Positions 21,143-30,645 of a stretch of DNA of 64,000 bases are shown here, piece by piece. The notes beneath the pieces were generated by a model. That model was not told the origin of the DNA. It did no database searches and saw only the letters and a list, made by a program, of their open reading frames with translations. Source of the stretch: Rhynchopus euleeides (lineage: Eukaryota > Euglenozoa > Diplonemea > Diplonemida > Diplonemidae); the NCBI GenBank assembly GCA_963210315.1, contig OY723302.1, positions 1,054,001 through 1,118,000 of the forward strand. Reading direction: 5' to 3'. The number at the start of each line of letters is the position of its first letter. Position 1 is the stretch's first letter. Position numbers and translations under genes: made by a program.

Positions 21143-24100
21143 ATGGTGCGCCTCACCACCGATGAGGTCCGTCGGATCATGGACTACCCGGACCAGATCC
21201 GGAACGTGTATGTCTATGTCTGTGTGCTGCAGGGGGTGCCGTGTGTGTGTTGCAGTTGCAGTCTCAGTTGCGCCTTTGTCTGTGCCTCCTTGTGATTCTC
21301 GCCCGTCTTGCACCACGCACCGACAGAACAGGTCCGTGATTGCGCACGTTTACCACGGTAAGTCGACACTGATGGACTCGCTCATTGTTGCGGCCGGTAT
21401 CATTGCCATGAGAGTAGCTCGTATGCGTCTGACGCATGAGGAGCTGGTATGCCTGGGTGGTACTTGTTGCCTGTTGTGTGTCTGGACGAATGAAAGCCAC
21501 GTCAAATGACGTATTTGGACACGCTGGGATTGGGACTGCGGTTCGACGTCGGGCCACCGTTGTGTTTTGTGCGTGCCGGTTTAGGATGTGGCGGTCTCAA
21601 CTTGTCAGCGTCGTCAAGACCAAGACCAACCCTCCCCTCGTACAGGAGCGTTACTTCACGATCAAGTCGGCCTCGGTCTCGCTGCACTTCGAGCTGACGA
21701 ATAAGCTCGTATCGGACGAGTCGCTGAAGAGGCAGACTGGTGGGGAGCGCCGCGACTTCCTGATCAACATGATCGACTCCCCCGGGCACGCTGACTTCTC
21801 GTCGGAGGTGACGGCGGCTCTGCGTGTAACAGACGGCGCGCTCGTGGTGGTTGACTGCGTTGAGGGTGTGTGCGTGCAGACGGAGACGGTGCTGCGCCAG
21901 GCCCTGGCGGAGCGCATCAAGCCGGTGGTGATGGTGAACAAGGTGGACCGCGCGCTGCTGGAGCTGCAGCTGGACCCCGAGAAGGCTTACCAGTCGTTCT
22001 TCCGTACGATCCAGACGGTGAACGTGGTGATCGCGACGTACAACGACAAGCACCTCGGTGACGTGCAGGTGTACCCCGAGAACGGGACCGTCGGGTTCGG
22101 GTCTGGTCTGCACTCGTGGGCCTTCACGCTGAACACGTTCGCGCGCATGTACGCGGCCAAGTTCGGTGTGGACGAGGAGAAGATGATGAAGCGTCTGTGG
22201 GGTGACAGCTTCTTCGACGGGAAGCACAAGAAGTGGACGAGCGAGGCGGTGGAGGGCGGCCAGCCAGCGCGCGTTCTGCCAGTTCTGCATGGAGCCGATC
22301 CGGAACGTGTTCGACGCGGTGATGAATGAGAAGAAGGACAAGATGGAGAGGATGAAGAAGGCGCTGAACATCACGCTGAAGGGTGACGAGAAGGACCTGG
22401 CGCAGAAGAAGCTGCTGAAGTGCATCATGCAGAAGTTCCTGCCCGCCTCGGACGCGCTCCTGCAGATGATCGTGACGAAGCTGCCGTCGCCGAAGCAGGC
22501 GCAGTCGTACCGTGCGGACCTGCTGTACACGGGTGTGACGGAGCAGGGGGACGGGACGCTGGTGCCGAACAACGACAAGTACTACCAGGGGCTGAAGGGC
22601 TGCGACCAGAACGGGCCGCTGCTGATGTACGTGTCGAAGATGGTCCCCGCGGCGGACAAGGGGCGCTTCATCGCGTTCGGGCGTGTCTTCTCGGGGAAGA
22701 TCAAGGCCGGGCAGAAGTCGCGCATCATGGGGCCGAACCACGAGTACGGGACGAAGAAGGACATGGCGGTGCAGAACATCCGGCGCACGCTGCTGCTGAT
22801 ACACCACCACGCGGAGGCCGACGACGAGAACGCCGCAGCCGTGGAGGACGTGCCGTGCGGCAACGTCGTCGGTCTGGTCGGTGTCGACAACTTCATCGTG
22901 AAGACAGCGACGCTGACGGATGAGGGCGCCGCTGACTGCTACCCGCTGTGCGGCATGAAGTACAGCGTGTCGCCCGTCGTGCGTGTGGCTGTGGAGTGCG
23001 CGTCGCCCGCGGACCTGCCCAAACTTGTTGAGGGGCTGAAGCGTCTGTCGAAGTCCGACCCGCTGGTGCAGTGCTCCATCGAGGAGTCGGGTGAGCACAT
23101 CATCGCCGGTGCGGGTGAGCTCCACCTCGAGATCTGCCTGAAGGACCTGCAGGAGGACTTCATGGCGGGCGCGAAGCTGAAGATCAGCGAGCCCGTGGTG
23201 TTGTTCCGTGAGACGATCACGCAGGACTCGGACCGCCAGTGCCTGTCGAAGTCGCCGAACAAGCACAACCGTCTGTTCTGCAGGGGTGCGCCGCTCGGCG
23301 ACGAGCTGTGCCAGGCGATCGACGGCGAGTCGAAGAACGTGCACTCGGAGGCGGACCCCGAGATCCGCGCGCACACGCTGGCGGACGAGTTCGAGTGGGA
23401 TGTCGCTGAGGCGCGCAAGATCTGGTGCTTCGGGCCGGACGGCAGCGGGCCGAACATCGTGGTGGACGTGACGAAGGGTGTGCAGAACATGAACGAGCTG
23501 AAGGACTCGTTCGTGGCGGCGTGGAACTGGGCCGCGAAGGAGGGTGTGATGTGCGAGGAGCAGATGCGCGGTGTGCGGATCAACATCGAGAACATGACGA
23601 TGCACGCGGACGCCATCCACCGTGGTGGTGGCCAGATCATCCCGACGGCGCGCCGTGTGTGCTACGCGTGCTATCTGACGGCGAAGCCGGCCCTGATGGA
23701 GCCCGTCTTCCTGGTGGACATCCAGACCGTGGAGCACGCCATGGGCGGGATCTACGGTGTGCTGAACAAGCGCCGTGGTATCATGCTCGGGGAGGAGAAC
23801 CGCCCCGGGACCCCGATCTACAACGTATGTACCGCGTTGCATCTTCGGTGGTGTCTGGTTGCTGCCTGTCGGGTGCCACGCCGATGCCTGCTCCGCATGC
23901 TGCACAGGAGCCGGGCAAGCATCAATGGCACCGATGGCGGGCCTGTGTCACGGCCCTGTTTGGAGAGGTGCAGCCGTGCGTGCGCAGGGATTGCTCGCAT
24001 TTTGTTATCTTTGATATCATTGCTATATTTGCTACCTTTGCGCCTGGATCGTCACACACACACCACACACATCCCTTCCCATTCCCACAGGTGCGTGCGT

Positions 24101-24406
24101 ACCTGCCGGTCTCCGAGTCGTTCGGGTTCACTGCTGACCTGCGTTCCCACACGGGTGGTCAGGTATGTGCTGAGTGCTGAGCGATTTGGTGCCCACGTTT
24201 TCCAGATTTTTCAGATTTTTCTCGCTTTCACCGATTCCTCCCCCCTTCAGGCCTTCCCGCAGTGCGTGTTCGACCACTGGGCGATATTCCCCGGTGACCC
24301 GATGGCGGAGTCTGGTCTGGCCTCGGACCTGGTCAAGAAGACCCGACTGCGCAAGGGTCTGAAGCCTGAGGTGCCCGGCCTGGACAACTTCTACGACAAG
24401 CTGTAG
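21143..24406 (+). CDS. EEF2: Elongation factor 2, five exons, with apparent lesions
   Basis: EF2 moves the ribosome along mRNA after peptide transfer, using GTP, in the cytosol. Exons: 21143-21207, 21332-21446, 21646-23824, 24091-24162, 24251-24406 (TAG). Introns have GTATGT/GTATGC donors and CAG acceptors, and the donors after IRN-V, GTPIYN and HTGGQ leave frame and alignment intact. Visible hallmarks: DSPGH in G3, NKVD in G4, SPNKHNRL, and the diphthamide loop [14 protein letters not shown]. Long runs match trypanosomatid EF2. Oddities: the P-loop reads HVYHGKS where HVDHGKS is invariant; the switch I segment of exon 2 is about four residues short and atypical; and one extra base near 22264 shifts the frame between [10 protein letters not shown] and QRAFCQFC. 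It may be a pseudogene, a second copy or a sequence-error case; expected length is about 860 residues. Confidence 0.9.
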
Positions 24407-24493
24407 ACGACGCTGTCCACACAACGGAAGACACACACACCACTGACCCCGTTGTTTTTGTTTTCACTTTTATTTTTACACACACTTGCGAGC

Positions 24494-24495
24494 AG
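24494..24495 (+). promoter_or_regulatory. Candidate spliced-leader acceptor AG
   Basis: A T-rich tract (24450-24480) precedes AG four bases before ATG 24499. With only 92 bp between the EF2 stop and this ATG, trans-splicing of a shared precursor is the natural reading, as in other euglenozoans. Confidence 0.5.
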
Positions 24496-24498
24496 AAA

Positions 24499-26382
24499 AT
24501 GTCACTCCACCACAGCCAAACACACATCCCTACCCCTCCCACACCCACTACCCTTAACTCGGCAGGCTTCGGTGGGATGGCATTACACAGCCACCGGAAA
24601 CATGTGAGGACACTGGAGTGTGCTGCACACGAGGCCGAGGAACTGGCACACAACGCCACAACCGACCACGACACCGCCTTATACACCGCCCTACACGCCG
24701 CCCTCTGTGGGGGCATTGCCGGCGTGGAATCCTCCATCCGCCGCGAGAAGCGCCGGAGGCGCCGTGAACGCGCCGCCGCCACTGCCACCGCCACCACAAA
24801 AAAACCGCAGGGCACCCCCGCCCCTGCCGCACCCCCGCTGCCACACCCTACCACCCCCGACGGCGCCACCGTCGTCCGCAGCCAGGACCTGCTGGGCTGG
24901 CTGCAACGCCGCCACCCCTACGCGCCGGGATCCGCCGCCCTCCCTCCCACCCCCACGCCGTTCTGGTCGCCGGCGCTGCTCGCCCTGTCGCAGGTCCCCC
25001 CACAGGGTGATACGCCAACACCGCCGCCGCCACCCCTCGCCGCCACCGCCGCCACCACCACCGCCTCCTCGGCACAGCCCTCACACCATCATCACCACCA
25101 CCCTGCGTCGACTCAGCTGGATAGCCCGTTGAGCCCGATGTCATCAGGCGCGCAGCAGGGGTTGTTCACACCTGCGCCGACAGATCGGTTCTGCGCATCC
25201 CTTCTGGCAGGGCTGAGCCAAGTCACGCTCGACTGGGAGGGGTATCTCGCGTGGTTCGAGCGGTGCGCGCACAGCCTCGGGGGAGGCGCAGACGCGCTGC
25301 TGTCGGAGCAGCAGCGCCTTCCCCCCACTGCGTGGCGGCACTACTCAGAAGGCGACTGGCTGGAGGTGAAGGCCGTGTTTGCCAACGCGGCTTCACCCGA
25401 TGCTCTCTCTGGGCTCCCCGCCCTGGCAGCCTGCAGGGCTGTTGTCATCGCGGTGCGCTGCTTCCGGGGCATGACTGGCGCCTGCCGCCACGTCGATGAC
25501 ACCATGGATGGGAGCGGCGTGCAGCAGGACATCGACCTCTGGAACACCCTCAGCTATGTCACCGCCGCCGTTATCGACGGCAGGCCTCCGCCACTCGCCC
25601 TGAGGGTCCTCCCCCATGTTTTCGACGACTGCTGTGAGGACGCCGTTACTGTCAGATCTCTCCTCCTGGCCTACGTCTCGGGTGGGGTTAACACAGCCCA
25701 ACCGCAGCAGCATGCACACCACCACCACCACCACCACCACCACCACCACCACCACCACCACCACCACCACCACCACCACCACCATGATGGCGGTTCCGCC
25801 AGAGGTGTGCCCCAGCATCAGCAGCAGCAACATGTTGGAATATTGCGTGGAGGGAACTCCCCAAGCCGAACCGTGTCCCCGATGCAGCGTGCGACGTTCT
25901 CCCTTTCAGGCATGACCTTCAAGCGTGCTGGCGGAGGGGGTGGGGGGAGTGGTGGCGCCGGAGGCGGAGGTGGAAGTGGGGGGGGTTCAGCCCTCAACAG
26001 GCCAGCCTCCGCCCGCCCCCGGAAGCTTGATCCCGCAGATCTCGACTCCGATGCGTTCTCCCTCGGGCAGACCCCGATGGACACGCCTACCTTGGAGAGC
26101 GCAGGCTATCCCGGAGGCGGGGGAGGAGGAGGAGGAGGTGGTGGCCTCTTGAGCCTGTCCGGGCACCGAGGGGGTGGCATCATGGATGGGGGTGTCCTGA
26201 CGCCCAAAAGGGGGGGCTCCTTCACCTCGCAGCTGAATGCGAACTTTGGGCAGCGGGGTGGCGGCGGTGGAGCCATGGGTGCAGGCGGTGGAGGAGGTGG
26301 TGCCGGAGGTGTTGGAACAGGGGCCCGTGGCATTACAAACCTGATGTCCATGGTTGACTTGGATGAGTTTGACTACGACTGA
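24499..26382 (+). CDS. Unidentified 627-aa protein with poly-His and Gly tracts
   Basis: A single exon, 627 residues. The N-terminal quarter has helical segments (residues about 27-90, including RREKRRRRRERAAA). A low-complexity linker follows. The ordered core (about 230-400) contains FCASLLAGLSQVTLDWEGYL, AWFERCAH and CFRGMTGACRHVDD, and is rich in Cys and Trp. Then comes a run of more than 20 His (about 25717-25784, CAC repeats) and several Gly-only stretches. It ends in an acidic tail, VDLDEFDYD. The family is unknown. The repeat-prone codons (CAC, GGN) make length polymorphism likely. Neighbouring EF2 is 92 bp upstream on the same strand. Confidence 0.75.
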   Translation: MSLHHSQTHIPTPPTPTTLNSAGFGGMALHSHRKHVRTLECAAHEAEELAHNATTDHDTALYTALHAALCGGIAGVESSIRREKRRRRRERAAATATATTKKPQGTPAPAAPPLPHPTTPDGATVVRSQDLLGWLQRRHPYAPGSAALPPTPTPFWSPALLALSQVPPQGDTPTPPPPPLAATAATTTASSAQPSHHHHHHPASTQLDSPLSPMSSGAQQGLFTPAPTDRFCASLLAGLSQVTLDWEGYLAWFERCAHSLGGGADALLSEQQRLPPTAWRHYSEGDWLEVKAVFANAASPDALSGLPALAACRAVVIAVRCFRGMTGACRHVDDTMDGSGVQQDIDLWNTLSYVTAAVIDGRPPPLALRVLPHVFDDCCEDAVTVRSLLLAYVSGGVNTAQPQQHAHHHHHHHHHHHHHHHHHHHHHHHDGGSARGVPQHQQQQHVGILRGGNSPSRTVSPMQRATFSLSGMTFKRAGGGGGGSGGAGGGGGSGGGSALNRPASARPRKLDPADLDSDAFSLGQTPMDTPTLESAGYPGGGGGGGGGGGLLSLSGHRGGGIMDGGVLTPKRGGSFTSQLNANFGQRGGGGGAMGAGGGGGGAGGVGTGARGITNLMSMVDLDEFDYD

Positions 26383-26643
26383 GGGGGGCTGGGGGGGTGT
26401 AGGGGAGGAAGGGATGGGATGGGGGGTGATGATCTCATAGATATGGCTAGCCTTGCCAGGCGTCTGGGGGTGGGGTCGTGCCCAGGTTTTTTGGACCGGA
26501 TTCGTATCGTATCTATATATTGGCCACCTGAAATGTATGTCTGTCTTCGCCAGGTTTGATTCTCAAATATTGGCCTTCTTTCTTCTTTGTTTGTACACCG
26601 CGGCCCCACTCCCTTCTGTGGCCCGTCGGGACCCCCGATACCT
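26383..26643. other. Short intergenic stretch
   Basis: 3' flank of the preceding gene, ending at the target duplication of the Mutator-like element. No further feature seen. Confidence 0.5.
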
Positions 26644-27139
26644 TATTATTTGGGGGTAATTACGATAATGCCACTTTTTTCTGGGGGTTTTTACGATAAT
26701 ACCACTTTTCAAAAAGTGGTATTATCGTAAGAAAAAAGTGGTATTATCGTAAGAAAAAAGTGGTAAAATCGTAAACCAAAAAAGTGGTACTGAAAAAGTG
26801 GTATTATCGTAAATGCCACCTAAACTATCCAGTACACAGGCCGCCCACCCAGGGGGGCCTTGGCCTGGCCCTCAGGCACAGGCCAAAAAAGTGGTACTGA
26901 AAAAGTGGTATTATCGTAAGAAAAAAGTGGTACTGAAAAAGTGGCATTATCGTAAATGCCACCTAAACTACCGTAAATGCCACCTAAACTGTCCTGTAGA
27001 TTGCGCTCTCAGGGGTGCAAGATGAAACAGGACAGCCACCACACCACCAGTCTTGACGCCCACAAAATGGTGGATTTTCCAGCGTCAATTCTGTCTCACA
27101 GGGTTAGCCACTTCGACCACACGGGAAAAAAGTGGTATT

Positions 27140-27400
27140 ATCGTAAGAAAAAAGTGGTACTGAAAAAGTGGCATTATCGTAAATGCCACCTAAACTATCC
27201 AGTACACACAGGCCCCTGACCCCCCCAGCCGGAGGCCAGGGGGTCCACAGGGACCCCCCCAAGCCAGGGCTCAGGGGGGGTCAGGGCCTTGGCCAGGCCA
27301 CAGGGGCACAGGCCAAAAAAGTGGTACTGAAAAAGTGGTATTATCGTAAATGCCACTTAAACTATCCAGTACACACAGGCCCTCCCCCAGCTGGGGGCTA
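27140..27400 (+). repeat. Extra internal copies of the arm motif
   Basis: Inside the left arm boundary, the words AAAAAAGTGGTACTGAAAA and AATGCCACCTAAACTATCC recur twice more (27124-27205 and 27313-27372), separated by G/C-rich spacers. These copies have no counterpart next to the right arm, so the left side expanded after the arms formed or the right side lost them. Confidence 0.7.
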
Positions 27401-28088
27401 AAGGGCCTAAAGGGTCCTTGGGCTGACCCCCCCCCGGGGGGGGGGGTTTGCGATCGCAGGCAACCTGGTGCCGGAACCTGTCATAGACTCATGCTATTCG
27501 AGGGACCGGCGACTTGGCTCCGTGGTCAAATTTGTTTGAAAAGGCCTTGACCAAAGGCAAATGAAAGTTTTGCCCCCCCCCCCCCCCCCCCAAGGATCGC
27601 ACCACTTCATCTCAGGACTTCCCTCCCACACTCCCACACGTGATTCGCCCCCGCAGAACCAGACTACTGTTTCAGAACTGTACACCCCTCTCCACACGTC
27701 CACTGGCTCCCCCGCTGAATGCGACGAACAGTGCGACATACCAAACCTCCCCTTATAGAGTTTTAACGGCGCCGCGTTGTTGACGGTGGGGTAAACAGAG
27801 CCCAGGCGGGAATAGAAACAGTGGTGCCGGAGCAACAAAGTCTGCCTTCCGCTTTGTATGCCTTGCTTGGGGTGTCCCCTTTTCACCAGTCAACAGGCGT
27901 GCATGCCTCCGTCCTAGGTCACCAATGATCGTGCCTCAAGAAAGTGTACAGTTCCTTCCCAGTAGCCCTTCCGTTCTGCAAGTCCGAATCACGCAGTCCC
28001 TCGAATCCATGGTGCTTTCCAGAAAATTCAGAAACCCACCCACGGTCAAAGTTGAAAGGGGGCCGTGACCAGAGGCTATAAACGTTTA

Positions 28089-29411
28089 CTGGGGGGGGTC
28101 AAATAATTGTAACCCCTACGATTATTTAGCGACGCGGTCTGTATAAATCGGGTGTCCCAAAATTTACAAATTTTCAACGGTGGTGAATAATCGTAGGGGT
28201 TACGATTATTCACTTTTGGCAAAAATTTACCCGTTTTGCTGTTCAGAATGTCAATTGGTGGGGTGGGGGTGGGGGTGGGTGTGGGTCGCATTCTCGGCCT
28301 GTCTCACCGGCGTTCCGTGCACACAGCAACAGCACCGGTGGAAACTGGCCATAGCACCCCGGTGGGCCACCAGGAGGGGAGGGACCCGGAGAGAGGCGCT
28401 TGAGTCATCCAGATGGGCACACGGTGGGGTCCGACACCCGATGTCGGACCCTGTGGGTTACCCGTTTTTTAGGTACCCTCCACACCCAGTGCGCGCTCGA
28501 CCGTCGAATGGTTTTTCTGGTCCCGTGCACTTCCCTGCCTGCCACACCACCCCCTCGACCCCATCCCCAGCACCAGAGCGTCGTTGGCTGGCGTGCGCGG
28601 GGCACGCGTCGAATACCGATGACGGGGCCTGTGTTCCTGGGGCGCTGACGAGGTCCGAAGGGATTGACGCCTTGGCTCAGTCCTTACGTTTGGATGAGGG
28701 CGTGGTTTTTGACGTAGCGGGAGCCCTCAAGAATACAGCACAGCTGCACCTGCTCTTGCGCCGTCTCCAGTTCGCATAGTCCCTTCGTATGACGGTGACT
28801 GGGAGCCCTGGCTGTCCCGATCTATTTCAATGACTGTATCAGTTTCCAGCCTAGTTCCCATGCTTGGGTGCTTGGCTCGGGTGCACCCTTCGAGGTGGTA
28901 CAGAGAATGCAAAGAGAGTCCACAGGGGGGTCTGGGGGGCGGAGCCCCCCAGCCGCCGGAGGCCACGGTAGTGGACATCTGTTCCTTGTGGGGTACAGTT
29001 TCTGGACTGTGTCCATCTTCCTGAGGTTGCGTATGGGCCACCCCAGAATTTTGGTGCCCCCCCCCCCCCCCCCAGGCTCACCTCACTGGCAGGGAACCTG
29101 GGGGCGGGGGGGCCTCAAACCATACTCTCTTCCACCCATTAAACTCGGGGCATGTGTGCTCCGACATGTGGGGTGACTCAATCACTGGTCTATGACGACC
29201 GATTCTCCACTTTGTACAGCCTGAGTGGTATCCCTGCTGTTCCTGTTGCTTGATCCTCTGGGGAAAAGTCAGAAATTTGGCCAAAAGTGAATAATCGTAA
29301 CCCCTACGATTATTCAAAACAAATTTACGTATAAATGGCCCAGAAAATGTTGTACAATTAATCGCCCCCTTACGATTATTCGACTACTTACGATTAATTG
29401 CCCCCCCCCAG
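28089..29411. mobile_element. TA-flanked element J nested in the Mutator-like element
   Basis: The ends read CTGGGGGGGGTCAAATAAT on the left and, reverse complemented, CTGGGGGGGGGCAATTAAT on the right, each next to TA (28087-28088, 29412-29413). Subterminal hairpins AATAATCGTA...TACGATTATT sit near both ends (28187-28211, 29291-29315). The interior carries a GC hairpin repeat and no convincing gene. The terminal G run plus TCA and the TA site resemble elements B and H. Confidence 0.65.
28923..28985 (+). repeat. 63-bp GC hairpin repeat, copy 4
   Basis: Same core and tail (GTGGACATCTGTTCC) as the other copies, inside element J. A transposon has therefore either carried it or been hit by it. 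Confidence 0.85.
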
Positions 29412-30063
29412 TAAAAGTCTTTCGCAAGCCGAAGTCGTACGACAGACCACAGGAATGACAGAAAACAGCAGACGGGTTTGACCCCGCTGCTGCTCCTCGA
29501 CAGACCCGCAACCAGCGCCAGAGCCAACTGCAAGCGTGACATACATACCGTCGCGTCGAAAAGAGAAGTTCTGCACAGCGACCCGTGTGGTCGAAGTGGC
29601 TAACCCTGTGAGACAGAATTGACGCTGGAAAATCCACCATTTTGTGGGCGTCAAGACTGGTGGTGTGGTGGCTGTCCTGTTTCATCTTGCACCCCTGAGA
29701 GCGCAATCTACAGGACAGTTTAGGTGGCATTTACGGTAGTTTAGGTGGCATTTACGATAATGCCACTTTTTCAGTACCACTTTTTTCTTACGATAATACC
29801 ACTTTTTCAGTACCACTTTTTTGGCCTGTGCCTGAGGGCCAGGCCAAGGCCCCCCTGGGTGGGCGGCCTGTGTACTGGATAGTTTAGGTGGCATTTACGA
29901 TAATACCACTTTTTCAGTACCACTTTTTTGGTTTACGATTTTACCACTTTTTTCTTACGATAATACCACTTTTTTCTTACGATAATACCACTTTTTGAAA
30001 AGTGGTATTATCGTAAAAACCCCCAGAAAAAAGTGGCATTATCGTAATTACCCCTATTATTTG

Positions 30064-30645
30064 TTCAAAAAAACAAGGTGTCTGCAGAACGCCGCTCTCT
30101 CACCGGAAACCACGCAGCCCTTCTGTAACCCTTCTGCATCAATGGGATAGCCCCTTCCCACCCCCGCCCCTTCTCTGCCCCCCTTCTCCCGATATACGCC
30201 TGTGCTGCGTCCAATGCTGCTGCGCAAGCCACCGTCACCCCCGCCACCACCACCACCCCGCAGGTGCCCTGGTGGAATGGTGCTTCTCCGTACCACACCC
30301 TGATCCGACACGTGGGATGCACATGCGCTGAGGGGCACACCACATCTCTCGATCTCTGTCTCTCTCTCTCTCCTCCCCCCTTTTACACAGCCTCCCCTCC
30401 CCCTCCCCCCTGCACCACCGACTGTATATCTGACTTCTTCTCTACGTTTTCCCACCCCCCCCACCCCCCCCCCCCCCCCTCACCCCCCCCTTCCACGTGT
30501 TTCCGACACGCCCTGTGACCCACACGGTGTGTGTGTGTGTGTGTGTGTGCGTGACAAAGCGGGTTCCCTTCCTCTGCAGCGTTTCTAAGCGCAGCAGAGG
30601 CTTCTTCGTCCGGCAACTCAACCCCCCCCCCCCCCCCTCTCCGGC
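30064..30645. other. 5' flank of the next gene, C/CT-rich
   Basis: Long C and CT tracts (30360-30490), a TG repeat (30525-30550) and a further C tract right before the start codon. No gene is seen. The tracts fit splice-acceptor pyrimidine regions. Confidence 0.5.
30578..30579 (+). promoter_or_regulatory. Candidate spliced-leader acceptor AG
   Basis: TTCCCTTCCTCTGCAG lies 67 bp before ATG 30646, after a long pyrimidine-rich region. Confidence 0.45.

Larger units (their letters stand above)
26653..30054. mobile_element. Mutator-like element, 3.4 kb, 473-bp arms, 9-bp duplication
   Basis: The left arm 26653-27125 and the right arm 29582-30054 are inverted copies of equal length (473 bp), with no difference I could find by eye. 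They start GGGGTAATTACGATAATGCC. The 9-bp direct duplication TATTATTTG flanks the element (26644-26652, 30055-30063). Long arms and a 9-bp duplication are the signature of Mutator-like elements. Each arm holds many copies of GTGGTATTATCGTAA-type motifs in both orientations, likely transposase binding sites. The interior has no recognisable transposase, so this copy is probably non-autonomous. It contains a nested element (28089-29411). Near-identity of the arms implies recent movement. Confidence 0.92.

Noticed and set aside
22124-23905. A 593-codon open frame on the minus strand inside EF2, and a 358-codon one at 21502-22578
   Set aside because: Antisense shadows caused by GC-biased third positions of EF2; they are Arg/His/Leu-rich and match no family.
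26813-27219. Frames with YYRKKKVVLKKW repeats, also on the minus strand at 29682-29894
   Set aside because: They translate the repeated arm motif of the Mutator-like element; identical in both arms because the DNA is inverted.
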